From: Candidatus Thalassarchaeaceae archaeon | GTDB lineage: Archaea > Thermoplasmatota > Poseidoniia > Poseidoniales > Thalassarchaeaceae | Length of the DNA stretch: 47,092 nucleotides | Assembly: GCA_029940695.1 (NCBI GenBank) | Contig: JAPYUP010000010.1 | Coordinates: forward strand, 2,148 to 49,239 | Reading direction: 5' to 3' | Shown here: one piece after another, positions 7,561 to 16,288 of the stretch | Layout of the letters: every line of letters starts with the position of its first letter | Position numbering within the stretch: the stretch's first letter is position 1 | Translations under genes and position numbers: made by a program | Notes under the pieces: model-generated | Seen by the model: only the letters and a program-made list of their open reading frames with translations | What the model was told of the DNA's origin: nothing | Database searches by the model: none

Positions 7561-7567
7561 AAATAAG
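7561..7567 (+). promoter_or_regulatory. pdxS: TATA-like box upstream of pdxS
   Basis: AAATAAG is 30-36 bases upstream of the GTG at 7597, giving a very short or absent leader. Confidence 0.35.
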
Positions 7568-7596
7568 TTCATCAGTGTGCGCCTCGAGGGAGCGAT

Positions 7597-8586
7597 GTGT
7601 CACATAGAGTCGACTTGGAGAGCCTGCGCTATGGAACTGAACTGCTGAAGCGTGGCTTTGCCAAGATGCAACAGGGCGGCGTAATCATGGATGTCGTGAC
7701 GCCCGAGCAAGCCCACATCGCAGAAGATGCAGGGGCTGTCTCGGTGATGGCTCTCGAAAGGGTCCCAGCCGACATCAGGGCAACTGGGGGGGTCGCTCGC
7801 ATGAGTCACCCAAGCCTGATCAAGGGTATTATCGAGACGACCAGTATTCCCGTGATGGCCAAAACCAGAATCGGGCATGACGAAGAAGCTCGAGTCTTGG
7901 AAGCCCTAGGAGTTGACATGATAGACGAGTCTGAGGTGCTAACTCCGGCTGATCCATTCTTCCACATAGCCAAGAATAAATTTACCATACCTTTCGTATG
8001 CGGTTGCACTAGTCTGGGAGAGGCAGTCAGGAGAATCGCTGAGGGGGCTGCCATGATTCGCACCAAGGGGGAAGCTGGGACCGGCAACGTGGTTAGCGCT
8101 GTGAAGCACGCTCGCTTGCTAAGAGCCGAGATTGAGTCCGCAAAGGTCGCCGACTCCAACACGAGGGAGGGGATGATTGACACCATCATGGGCGGCTTCC
8201 ACCGGCTTGAGGCGGCATCCGAACTGGACATCTCGCTATTGGGCACGCCGTTCGGTGACGTGAAGTCCCTGAGAAGCGAAGTTTCCTCGGTCTTTAGCGA
8301 TGTGATTGACCACAACAGGCTGCCCGTAGTCACCTTCTCCGCAGGGGGAATCGCAACTCCAGCCGATGCAGCTCTAATGATGCAACACGGGATGGATGGG
8401 ATATTCGTGGGCTCGGGAATTTTCAAGAGTTCTGACCCTACAAGGACCGCTGAGGCCATAGTTCTCGCTACTCACCATTACGACGAGCCAGAGGTAGTTG
8501 CCGAGGCGAGCACGATGGTCGGGGAAGCCATGGCTGGACTTGAAATTGACACACTAGAGTTACGTCTTGAAGAGCGCGGCTGGTGA
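7597..8586 (+). CDS. pdxS: Pyridoxal 5'-phosphate synthase subunit PdxS (Pdx1)
   Basis: PdxS builds the PLP ring from ribose 5-phosphate, glyceraldehyde 3-phosphate and ammonia as a (beta-alpha)8 barrel. The key residues are present: Asp32 in MDVVTPEQA, the first catalytic lysine Lys89 in MAKTRIGH, and the second, Lys157, in [10 protein letters not shown]. The core is highly conserved throughout. The protein is 329 residues, somewhat longer than the usual 290-300; the extra length lies in the middle (around residues 180-210) and at the C-terminus. The glutaminase partner PdxT is not in this window. The start is GTG. PLP made here would serve, among others, threonine synthase at 44.9 kb. Confidence 0.95.
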   Translation: MSHRVDLESLRYGTELLKRGFAKMQQGGVIMDVVTPEQAHIAEDAGAVSVMALERVPADIRATGGVARMSHPSLIKGIIETTSIPVMAKTRIGHDEEARVLEALGVDMIDESEVLTPADPFFHIAKNKFTIPFVCGCTSLGEAVRRIAEGAAMIRTKGEAGTGNVVSAVKHARLLRAEIESAKVADSNTREGMIDTIMGGFHRLEAASELDISLLGTPFGDVKSLRSEVSSVFSDVIDHNRLPVVTFSAGGIATPADAALMMQHGMDGIFVGSGIFKSSDPTRTAEAIVLATHHYDEPEVVAEASTMVGEAMAGLEIDTLELRLEERGW

Positions 8587-8587
8587 G

Positions 8588-9571
8588 TCAACTCTTCTTG
8601 CCTCTGGTGGTTCGCAGGCGTCGTGTTGGGCGCTTCCCCCCCTGGTGGCTTGACTCGCCTCCCTCGGAACCAGCCACCGTGCCACCAAAGGTGATGGAGC
8701 CACTCTCCATGAGCTCCTGAGACAATGAGTCAACCAATCCCTCGTCCTGATCAGGTGTCTTGAGGGCGTCTCTGACAGATTGGTTGTGGTCTCTGACAAG
8801 CCTCTCCCTCTCTTCGTGCTGAGACTTAATTTCATCTCTGATTACATTGACCTTAGCAAGCATCTCTACGATGCTGGAATGGGTGTCGTCGGCCTTTTTC
8901 CTCTCGCTGAGGAACGCTTCATGGAGGCGATCTCCCTCCGCTCTAAGGAAGTCGCGTTCCTCGAGCATAGGCTTGATGTCTGTCCAAATACTGTCTGCAA
9001 GCTTGTTCTGGTCGATCATTAGTTGATGCTCATTGTCCGATTCGGCCTTGAGTCGTTGTATTGACCCCTCCATGTCCCCCAGGTCTATGGTGATAATCTG
9101 ATGCTCCTTGACTGCGGGAAGAAGCTCATCTCTCCTAGAAATCAACGACCTCAGTTGCTTAATCAAATCGTTCTCCTTGTCGAGAGTCAGCCGTCCGTCA
9201 GTCATGATTTTGTTCTCTATTCTCTCAATGTCGCTAACTGTTTCCGAGAGTTGGATGATCACCGACTTGCTAGGACCATCCCCCCTTCTTCCCCGCTTCT
9301 TAGAGATGAGTGCCCCTATGTGCTTCTGAATCTCATCGCGACGGACCTGATGCGCTTTGGCCTGTGAACGCACCACCTTCTGCTCATCCATCCGCGCCGT
9401 GATTTCCCCCCTCAACTCAGACCCCTGCTGTTGGACGGAATTTCTTGAATCGGCGGCCCGCCGAGCAGTCTCGCTGTGGCCGTTTCGCTGCTCTCTCATC
9501 CTCCTGAGCTTGGCCTCCATGGCATGGAGTCGGTTTCTGAGATCGTTGCTGATGGAATCCTCCGCCTCCAT
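8588..9571 (-). CDS. Coiled-coil protein (COG1340-like), copy 1
   Basis: A 327-residue protein that is almost entirely charged helix with heptad patterns from residue 1 to about 275, then a Gly/Ser-rich and strongly basic tail (RRLRTTRGKKS). There are no cysteines, membrane segments or enzyme motifs. It resembles the archaeal long coiled-coil proteins grouped as COG1340. It lies 34 bases downstream of the membrane-protein gene on the same strand, as the last gene of the minus side of a module whose plus side contains three more coiled-coil proteins (13.5-16.3 kb). The tail segment LMESGSITF loosely echoes the SG-x-LST tail of copies 3 and 4. It may form elongated oligomers; function unknown. 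Confidence 0.7.
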   Translation of the reverse strand: MEAEDSISNDLRNRLHAMEAKLRRMREQRNGHSETARRAADSRNSVQQQGSELRGEITARMDEQKVVRSQAKAHQVRRDEIQKHIGALISKKRGRRGDGPSKSVIIQLSETVSDIERIENKIMTDGRLTLDKENDLIKQLRSLISRRDELLPAVKEHQIITIDLGDMEGSIQRLKAESDNEHQLMIDQNKLADSIWTDIKPMLEERDFLRAEGDRLHEAFLSERKKADDTHSSIVEMLAKVNVIRDEIKSQHEERERLVRDHNQSVRDALKTPDQDEGLVDSLSQELMESGSITFGGTVAGSEGGESSHQGGKRPTRRLRTTRGKKS

Positions 9572-9605
9572 GGACCCGCGAGGGACGGTTCCTTATTGAA
9601 TCGAA

Positions 9606-11198
9606 CTAAAGCCCTAGTAGGGACGCTATGAACGGAACTAAGGGAGATAATACAGCTAGAGCCGCGCCGAACATGAAAAGGGCCCCGGTGGTCATCCTCA
9701 ATCGAGTGAACAGATCAGATCTGACCTGCGCAGTCAGGACCTTACCCGAAATCAGGTTACCAGAGGAGTCCTCTAGCCTGACGGTCACTGTTGCCTCGCC
9801 CATGGAAGATGGGATTAGGCTCTGCCAAACAATGCGAGATGAGAGCATGGCGTCAGTGAGGGACTCGAACAGGGGCTTGCCCTGTTGGAGTGATTCGAGG
9901 TCCTGTGGATTGCTACGGAGGCGGTACACGCATTCGTTGGGTCGGAAGTCCGGTGTTTGCACCCTTAGAATCAGGTCCTGACTCTCACCGGTCTGATTGA
10001 GCACGAAAGCGAATAGGTTTGCGTGGCCTAGGGTGAGGTTTTCCATATCCACATCGAACCAAACGCCAGAGGCCGTTGTGTTGTTGAGGTGCATTCGCAA
10101 TCGATCGTGTAGTCTGAAGAAGGGGGCACAACGCCGTCGGGCATGCATGAGGAGCCGGTCAAGGGTCTCCTCACCAAGGTCTGGGTGGTTGATAATCTGC
10201 TCGATCGTTTTCGAGGGTATCACTGATTCCAATGCGAAGTGGAACTCTTGCTCGTCGATCAACCCTGATCGATACATGTGAAGCAGTTGCAGAAGGTACT
10301 CCTGTAACTCCGAGAGCGTGACGCCTCTACGCAGGTCACCTGAGAAGGATGACACGTACTTGGATACGCGAACAGCGAGGAGGGGGTCGACATGCGCCCT
10401 GATGACATCGCTGAACGGCTTGTTGAGAAGGGCAGGGTGAATGGGGGGGGAGAATGCTTCTAACAACCCCCACGGCTTCACGGTATTGAATCGCGGGCGA
10501 CTGGAAACCATGTACACACTGTGACCAGAGAGCAACGCACCCGTGGATAGGGCAATCAACACTGGGACGCCTTGGGCGCCGCTGGAGAAGTAAAACGCCA
10601 AACCAAGAAGTACGGTGGCGAGTACCATCAGAGTGGTAGTGAGATTCAGTTGCTTGGAGGCGCCATCGATGACGGCCCTCATTTCAGTGTAGCCATGGAC
10701 GCTGCGGAAGGTCATGCCAGTTTTCGTAATTTCATCGGTCTCAATCTGGAAGATGCGCTGTGTAACCCAAAGAAGATAGTGCAGGATGAAGAGGAGGACG
10801 AGGTCGGCGACCATGATGACCAGTGAAAGTGCATAGATCGCAGTGGAGAGTCTGAGGTTGAAGAAAATATCCTCCACACTTCCCGTCCACCACTCCGGAT
10901 CAGACCCGCGATAAGACTGAGCAAGACCAAAGAGCACTACAACGATGATTGGCAGGAACAGAATCAGCCTGATACCTCCGCTTATTAGGAAGTCGTCAAT
11001 GCCCTTCAGGGCAAGTTCCTTGGCCTTGAGTGACTGTTTCAAAATACGTAGTGTGGTCATATAATCGTCTCCGACTTTCGGAGACCTGAGATCGGGAGCT
11101 GGAGGAGCCTCTGGAGCAAGCGTCGCCATCATGGAATCGAGTTCCGAATCGGTATGAAGCGGAGTCAGGGGGTTGTCTTTCGCGTCCATGAGGTTCAA
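9606..11198 (-). CDS. Multipass membrane protein with a large cytoplasmic/soluble middle domain
   Basis: A 530-residue protein. Transmembrane helices are visible at about residues 73-95, 116-143, 188-206, 209-228 and 507-529. Between the fourth and the last helix is a soluble region of about 270 residues: first helical with repeated acidic and Leu-rich turns, then beta-rich, resembling a small immunoglobulin-like or C2-like domain (residues about 375-490). No family is recognised. The TTG start at 11198 overlaps the DtxR-like stop by four bases (TTGA); an ATG three codons on, at 11189, is an equal candidate. Position in one operon with a regulator, a zinc-ribbon membrane protein and coiled-coil proteins suggests they work together at the membrane. 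Confidence 0.68.
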   Translation of the reverse strand: MNLMDAKDNPLTPLHTDSELDSMMATLAPEAPPAPDLRSPKVGDDYMTTLRILKQSLKAKELALKGIDDFLISGGIRLILFLPIIVVVLFGLAQSYRGSDPEWWTGSVEDIFFNLRLSTAIYALSLVIMVADLVLLFILHYLLWVTQRIFQIETDEITKTGMTFRSVHGYTEMRAVIDGASKQLNLTTTLMVLATVLLGLAFYFSSGAQGVPVLIALSTGALLSGHSVYMVSSRPRFNTVKPWGLLEAFSPPIHPALLNKPFSDVIRAHVDPLLAVRVSKYVSSFSGDLRRGVTLSELQEYLLQLLHMYRSGLIDEQEFHFALESVIPSKTIEQIINHPDLGEETLDRLLMHARRRCAPFFRLHDRLRMHLNNTTASGVWFDVDMENLTLGHANLFAFVLNQTGESQDLILRVQTPDFRPNECVYRLRSNPQDLESLQQGKPLFESLTDAMLSSRIVWQSLIPSSMGEATVTVRLEDSSGNLISGKVLTAQVRSDLFTRLRMTTGALFMFGAALAVLSPLVPFIASLLGL

Positions 11199-11857
11199 CC
11201 ACCAACATCACTAGTGAGTCTAGCAAGTATCCTCAAGGACATCGAACTAGACACCTCGAGCTCACTGCCATCACAAGTGAGCACGCCCCCGGAGTTAGTG
11301 ATTGTGGAACCGACCATTAACCCGGCGGCTCCTATGGTAACTCCCTCGACACCACTAACCAGAATGAGATCCACCGTAGCGGTGGCACCTTCTGGAAGTG
11401 CGCCAATGGGTAGCAGAGTACCTTCACCGAAAGGCTCCACAGCACGTTCAACCATAGGGATGCGAGTACCATCGGGAGCATATTCCGGATATCCCAGCAG
11501 TCTGTCCAAGGCAGCCTCCAAATCGTCACCAATGGCATGTTCCATCCTGCATGCAACTGCAGAGACGTCTCCGGAGAAACCTATCACCTCTGAGAGGAGA
11601 ATTTGAAGCAATCCCTCGCGTCGCTTTATTCGTGCTGCATACTGAAATCCAATAGGGGAGAGTCTGCAACCCTTGTATGGAACGTGAGTCACCATTCCCC
11701 TATTGGTGAGGCGATGAATCATCTCGGTGGCTGAGGCTGGGCTTACATCCATGAGGTTCGCAAGCTGGGTAGTCCTGACGATTGCATCGGGAGTGTCGAC
11801 GTGAACCTCGAAGATGCGCTTTAGGTACATCTCCTCAATTTCGCTGTAGTCAGACAT
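11195..11857 (-). CDS. DtxR/MntR-family metal-dependent regulator
   Basis: The 220-residue protein has the DtxR layout. An N-terminal winged helix (residues about 1-65: EEMYLKRIFEV, then TTQLANLMDVSPASATEMIHRL as the helix-turn-helix) is followed by a helical dimerisation domain with metal-ligand-type residues (VACRMEHAIGDDLEAALDRLLG). The C-terminal domain is a FeoA/SH3-like beta barrel (about 145-220). Such proteins sense Fe or Mn and bind DNA. The frame runs upstream to 11908, but ATG at 11857 (MSDYSEI) begins two bases after the stop of the zinc-ribbon gene and starts where the family does. It is second in the minus-strand operon. It may regulate this operon itself. Confidence 0.85.
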   Translation of the reverse strand: MSDYSEIEEMYLKRIFEVHVDTPDAIVRTTQLANLMDVSPASATEMIHRLTNRGMVTHVPYKGCRLSPIGFQYAARIKRREGLLQILLSEVIGFSGDVSAVACRMEHAIGDDLEAALDRLLGYPEYAPDGTRIPMVERAVEPFGEGTLLPIGALPEGATATVDLILVSGVEGVTIGAAGLMVGSTITNSGGVLTCDGSELEVSSSMSLRILARLTSDVGG

Positions 11858-11859
11858 CC

Positions 11860-13455
11860 CTACTCCTCGGAAGCCTCGGCTAAGAACTCCAACTTGCACA
11901 CTGGGCAACGCGAACGAATCGGCCTACGTTCGATTGGGACGCGAAGAGTCTGGCTGCAGTCAGGACACTGGAGGAGATCGTCTGATGACCTAGAGATGGA
12001 ATCTACTGGGTCCGACGAATCTGAGATTTTGGGGTCCCCCGTTTCGGTTTCCGAGGTGACATCTGTGCGCGTTGGCTGGATAATCTCGTCTTCGACGTCA
12101 AACTGCCTGGTGCAAGCAGGGCACTTAACTCTCCCCGAGTGATTGATGGGCACATTGAGGCGTTGTTCGCAATGAGGGCAGGACACTTCCCTCTTCACTT
12201 GTTCTCCTCGGCTGGACCTCAGCGCTCTGGGAGCTCTCAGACCCCCCTGCGCAGTAGAAGCTGTCCTTGATGAGACCGTACGCCAAGTCACCCTTGCTGC
12301 TAGGATGGATGCTATGCCAGCAAGGATACCGTAGATTGCAGGGGCGGCGTCGAATGGCAACTTGAAGCCGTCGTCCTCGACCTTGGACTCGATAGAAACG
12401 AAACTAGTGGTAGACTCTTCGCCCATCATCCAGACGAGATCGAACTCGACGACAGTTGCATCGGGCCATGAAGGAATTTCCATGACGCTGGAGAAACTAC
12501 CTAGGGGGGGAACCGAAGGGACTGAGGTCTCAGACAGAATGGCATAATCGGGGAAGTGCACCAACCTTGCCTTTCCTACAGGGGTGGCGGAATTGCCGTC
12601 ATTGGACAGAGAGAATTCAACGAGTACAGACTCTCCCTCCTTCGGAAATTCAGGTGAAGAGACTACGAAAGATGCAGAGGGCTGTGGATTAGGTACAACA
12701 AGGGATATGGTAGTAGAATTGATGGACGTCTCCGCGGTTGCCCACGAAATCGGAATCAACTCGATGGAAAGCGAGTCAGCCTCCGGATGGCCGAGTTCGA
12801 TGGTCACGCTTCTTCTCCCCGGGTCCAACTCAACCGTGAAACTCTGCATCAGTGAGCTATCACCCCGATACTCCTTAGAGATCTCGAGAAACAAGGTACG
12901 AGAACGGCCGGGTGAGAGGATCATAGAAACATCCACGGAGAGGCCCTCTTCCAACGACCAATCGTATGATTCCACGGATGCTTCGATTGCCTGGGACCGG
13001 TAAACCTCCACGACAAAAACCCCGTTCAACGAAGAGTCGACTTGGGCGCCAATGCTAGTAAGCCACCAGCGATACGCCAATGATCCATTGGATTCTGGAG
13101 TGAATGCAACGCTGGCCTCCCTACTGGAGCCAGAAGTTATCTCCACCTCGCTCCCTGAGACAGTAACTCCATTGATTGTGTCTTCTAGGTGGAGGACGAC
13201 AGAACCAGTCTCCGAACCATGATTACTCACGAGGATAGATGCTACCAGATTGTCGCCCTTGTGCGCAGGCTCGCCAACTAAGGCTACGCCAGAACCACCT
13301 GCTGAGGTGAAGTTCGCAGGAGTTGACCCTGAGGTCAATGACGCGTTCAAAGGCTCTGTAGAAAGCCCTGCAGTGCCCTGGCTAGATGCGAGAAAGACGG
13401 ATCCCAGCATCAAGAGCAAGGTTATGCACAATGCTCTAACTACTGTTCTTGACAT
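11860..13455 (-). CDS. Secreted Ig-like membrane protein with two cytoplasmic zinc ribbons
   Basis: A 531-residue type I membrane protein. Residues 1-26 are a signal peptide (VVRALCITLLLMLGSVFLASS). Residues about 30-365 are beta-rich with Asn-x-Ser/Thr sites and two or three Ig/CARDB-like modules (for example LVSNHGSETGSVVLHLE and FSLSNDGNSATPVGKARLV). One transmembrane helix lies at 371-391, then a basic stretch. The inside part carries two zinc ribbons: Cys426, 429, 445, 448 and Cys497, 500, 517, 520, each C-P-x-C-x15-16-C-P-x-C, joined by an acidic linker. An outside adhesive or sensing part linked to inside zinc ribbons suggests a receptor or scaffold. The ATG has GGAGG eight bases upstream. 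It heads the minus operon, 15 bases from the divergent coiled-coil gene. Confidence 0.75.
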   Translation of the reverse strand: MSRTVVRALCITLLLMLGSVFLASSQGTAGLSTEPLNASLTSGSTPANFTSAGGSGVALVGEPAHKGDNLVASILVSNHGSETGSVVLHLEDTINGVTVSGSEVEITSGSSREASVAFTPESNGSLAYRWWLTSIGAQVDSSLNGVFVVEVYRSQAIEASVESYDWSLEEGLSVDVSMILSPGRSRTLFLEISKEYRGDSSLMQSFTVELDPGRRSVTIELGHPEADSLSIELIPISWATAETSINSTTISLVVPNPQPSASFVVSSPEFPKEGESVLVEFSLSNDGNSATPVGKARLVHFPDYAILSETSVPSVPPLGSFSSVMEIPSWPDATVVEFDLVWMMGEESTTSFVSIESKVEDDGFKLPFDAAPAIYGILAGIASILAARVTWRTVSSRTASTAQGGLRAPRALRSSRGEQVKREVSCPHCEQRLNVPINHSGRVKCPACTRQFDVEDEIIQPTRTDVTSETETGDPKISDSSDPVDSISRSSDDLLQCPDCSQTLRVPIERRPIRSRCPVCKLEFLAEASEE

Positions 13456-13463
13456 TGTTACAT

Positions 13464-13468
13464 CCTCC
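13464..13468 (-). promoter_or_regulatory. Strong ribosome binding site within the 15-base divergent gap
   Basis: On the minus strand GGAGG lies eight bases before the ATG at 13455. It occupies most of the gap to the opposite ATG at 13471, so both promoters must lie inside the neighbouring coding regions, or one annotated start is too far upstream. Confidence 0.6.
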
Positions 13469-13470
13469 CT

Positions 13471-14388
13471 ATGTCATCGTATCAATCAAACCCAAAAAGT
13501 TCTGCCACAGAGGTCTTTAATGCATGGATTGCTACGCGCCAGATGGCCATGGACAACGAGGCACTGCTCAGGGTCAAGCCCGATGAACTCGCCCAATCTC
13601 TGCTAAATCGGAGGAGGATGCTGAAAGAAAGCCTGCCAGGTGTAATTAGAAACCTAGAAGCTGCGGAGGAGTCGCTCACGCCCAAGCTAGAGAGACAGAC
13701 GAAGGCTCACCAGCAAGCTAACGAACGAGTCGCAGAATTGAAGCGAATCCGGGATGAGAGCCAACGAGATGCGGGGTTGGTATTAGTCGAAGTGAAATCT
13801 GCCAGAGAGAACCTGATGCAAAGCGGTGGCATGGTCAACCTAGATCCGAAGTGGAAGAAAGAGAGACTCTTTGAGAAACTAGAGGAAATTGAGCATAAGA
13901 TTCAGACCTCGGCCCTTGACCACAAATCAGAGAAAAATATGTTGGACCAGAGAAGGAATCTGCTCAAAGAGAACGAACGCTGGATTGAAGACAGGAGAGA
14001 GTCCAACCAGGAGATGGCGGATTTCATCGTAAAGAGAAGGAAGATGTCCAAGTTCTACAAAGCCGCTGACAAAGCGCATATGGGGATGCTTGCCGCAGTG
14101 GAAAAGGCACAGCCTCTTTATGATAATAAATCAGTGCTCTCGGCGGAACTGAGAGATGTAAAGAGTCAACTCGATAGGGCCAAGGAGTTGCTCTCCCAGT
14201 CAGGCAAGGCAATCAGGCATTGGGAGAGGAGGCTATTGGAAGGCTACGGCGACCTCGGGCCGGGATTCCCTGACTTGCTCAAGGGCATGAGGAAGGTCAC
14301 GGAAGGAGGGGCCTCGTCATTTGCGAGAAAAACCAGTTCTATCAAGAAACACAACACAACTGAGCACTCTGGGGGTAAAGAAAAATGA
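13471..14388 (+). CDS. Coiled-coil protein (COG1340-like), copy 2
   Basis: A 305-residue, highly charged, helical protein with heptad repeats from about residue 45 to 260 and a Gly-containing break near residue 270 (LLKGMRKV), then a basic tail. No cysteine, membrane helix or catalytic motif. It is the first of three coiled-coil genes joined by four-base ATGA overlaps. ATG at 13471 is used; Met25 (MAMDNEALL) is a possible later start that would leave more room for a divergent promoter. Members of this type are widespread in euryarchaea, without an assigned role. Possible partner of the other coiled-coil proteins by hetero-oligomerisation (inference). Confidence 0.7.
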   Translation: MSSYQSNPKSSATEVFNAWIATRQMAMDNEALLRVKPDELAQSLLNRRRMLKESLPGVIRNLEAAEESLTPKLERQTKAHQQANERVAELKRIRDESQRDAGLVLVEVKSARENLMQSGGMVNLDPKWKKERLFEKLEEIEHKIQTSALDHKSEKNMLDQRRNLLKENERWIEDRRESNQEMADFIVKRRKMSKFYKAADKAHMGMLAAVEKAQPLYDNKSVLSAELRDVKSQLDRAKELLSQSGKAIRHWERRLLEGYGDLGPGFPDLLKGMRKVTEGGASSFARKTSSIKKHNTTEHSGGKEK

Positions 14389-15350
14389 GTGATTCAGTGC
14401 ATATCGGTTTATGGGACGACCTAGAGGAAATGGACCAATCTGATATCGAGGATATAAGAGGGGATCAGAAACGTTTGCTAGCTACGTTTCAGAACGAACT
14501 TAGGGAACTCAGAGCAGAGAGGAAGGTACAAGTCGAGATTGTGAAATCTCTCAGGTCAGCGATTGGCAAAGTGGAAGTTGCGGATTCTGGCCGAAAGACA
14601 CTACTGAGAGAGTTTCATCGCTCAAGAAAATCCGCTCATCAGGATAAGGAAAAGAGGGATCTAATCAACAAGTGCATCCCACCTCCAACGGACATCTTGT
14701 TCGAATGGCTATCCGTTACCTACACGAGACTCACCACCATCGACAATGACCTGACTGCGGTTCCAATGCTCAATAGAGAGCTCGGTTCGTTCAGCAGGTT
14801 CTTCGAGTTGCAATCCTCGATAGGAAGAAAGAAAGTGGCGGAATCCGCCCACGCTAGATATGTAGCGCACATCGGCGAAATTAGAAGGATAACGACGAAG
14901 CTCGATGAAAACAAGGCTGACAAGGGAAGAAGCGTGTCTGAATTCACTGGAGACATAGGAATAGAAGACGGGAAAATCTCTAGGGAGGAAATTAGGAGTG
15001 TTAGCAATCGAATCTCTGCCATCGACAAAAGGCAGGAGATCCTTGAGGGGGAGCGTAAGGCCACCCGCAAGGAACTGAGTCGTATCGAAGCATACTCTAG
15101 GATCACCCAAGGTAGGCTGGGACGAGTCAAGATCTCCGACATCAAGGATATCGCACGCAGTGGGGGTAGCTTAAGCACAGCCGAAATGGATGCCTTGCTC
15201 GATATGGGTGGTCTCTCTTCTTTGGGAGAAGGGGCCGATGCGGAACCGGAGCCTACTCTAGAGAGGAGGCAGAAGAAGAAAGGGAGGAAACTAGGTGTGG
15301 CCAGAAGTGGCAGTAGGAAAGGAAACTTAGCTACTCGTAAGGAAGAGTGA
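14385..15350 (+). CDS. Coiled-coil protein (COG1340-like), copy 3
   Basis: A 321-residue coiled-coil protein that starts inside the stop of copy 2 (ATGA). An acidic N-terminus (DDLEEMDQSDIEDI) leads into charged heptads; a Pro/aromatic break near residues 90-110 (CIPPPTDILFEWLSVTY) splits two coiled-coil arms, which would let the chain fold back like a hairpin. After the second arm comes KISDIKDIARSGGSLSTAEM, a short tail also found in copy 4, followed by a basic C-terminus (RRQKKKGRK). The tail is the best clue that copies 3 and 4 share a partner. Confidence 0.7.
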   Translation: MSDSVHIGLWDDLEEMDQSDIEDIRGDQKRLLATFQNELRELRAERKVQVEIVKSLRSAIGKVEVADSGRKTLLREFHRSRKSAHQDKEKRDLINKCIPPPTDILFEWLSVTYTRLTTIDNDLTAVPMLNRELGSFSRFFELQSSIGRKKVAESAHARYVAHIGEIRRITTKLDENKADKGRSVSEFTGDIGIEDGKISREEIRSVSNRISAIDKRQEILEGERKATRKELSRIEAYSRITQGRLGRVKISDIKDIARSGGSLSTAEMDALLDMGGLSSLGEGADAEPEPTLERRQKKKGRKLGVARSGSRKGNLATRKEE

Positions 15351-16288
15351 ATGGCATTACTGCACGTTGGTATGGCTTAAATGGAAGGTCAAATTCGAGC
15401 GTAACGGGCCTAGCTTTGGAACTCAATCACACGGATCTAAGTGAGATCTTCGAACCCCTGTCCATTATGGTTAGCGAGAAGCTCTCTGATAGCAAGATCA
15501 AGCGAGATGTTTTGAACAAGGTAGGAAGGGGCCATCGCGACAAGAGAAACGAGATTAACAGGCAAGTGAAAGAACTGATTTATGAAGTTCAGGGTCAGAA
15601 GTCAATACGAAACGAAGAGAATGGTAAAGTCAAGGAACTGAAGAAAGTCAGACTGGATAGGTCCAATGAACTTAAGGAACTACGTGAAATTCTTAGGAAC
15701 GGCAACATTCGACGAACGGTCGAGGAAGGCGTGAAGACGAATACAAAAGAGCGCCCCGCTCGCGTAATTAAGACTGCTAGAGAAAATCTCGAAAAGAAGT
15801 ACGAAAAAGGCGGGTTTCCGGGAAACAAAGAGAAGGATTTTCACAATATGATGAAGAAGTTGCAGAAGGAGCTCAAGGAGGCCACAGATAGGGAGAAATC
15901 GAGCAATTCCAATGCCTTGAAGAAAGTGCGGTCAGCCGAACTACTTCAGACAGAAGCCCACAAATCTGTAGAGAAAGCGGTCATTTCTGCCCAAAGTGCA
16001 CACGATTTGATGATAGAACTCTCAGATGAGGTAGATAAGCTAAGAGAGAGCGCTAACAGTGAGCATGGTAGCCTCATTTCCGCTAAGGAGGAGGCTGATC
16101 TTCTCCATAACAAATACATAGTTTCACTTCGTTGCATTCACTCAATGCAGGACATCATGAAAATATCTGAATCCAGACAGAAACTGCACGATGTAGACGG
16201 CAAGGTCGGGATTTCCGACTTGATGACCCGTCTGATGTCTGGCGACACCCTGTCTACCGAAGAGCTCCTGTTGTTGCAGAGGAACTAG
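15347..16288 (+). CDS. Coiled-coil protein (COG1340-like), copy 4
   Basis: A 313-residue coiled-coil protein starting inside the stop of copy 3 (ATGA). The two arms are separated by a Gly/Pro-bearing region (KYEKGGFPGNKEKDFHNMM, about residues 147-166). It ends with VGISDLMTRLMSGDTLSTEE, aligned with the tail of copy 3 as ISD-x7-8-SG-x2-LST-x-E. It is the last gene of the plus-strand set and its last 35 bases overlap the convergent gene at 16254-17219. Function unknown. The N-terminal 15 residues may not belong to the protein; Met44 (MVSEKL) is a later option. Confidence 0.68.
   Translation: MNGITARWYGLNGRSNSSVTGLALELNHTDLSEIFEPLSIMVSEKLSDSKIKRDVLNKVGRGHRDKRNEINRQVKELIYEVQGQKSIRNEENGKVKELKKVRLDRSNELKELREILRNGNIRRTVEEGVKTNTKERPARVIKTARENLEKKYEKGGFPGNKEKDFHNMMKKLQKELKEATDREKSSNSNALKKVRSAELLQTEAHKSVEKAVISAQSAHDLMIELSDEVDKLRESANSEHGSLISAKEEADLLHNKYIVSLRCIHSMQDIMKISESRQKLHDVDGKVGISDLMTRLMSGDTLSTEELLLLQRN

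Noticed and set aside
7806-8459. 217-codon minus-strand frame opposite pdxS
   Set aside because: Antisense shadow of a highly conserved gene.
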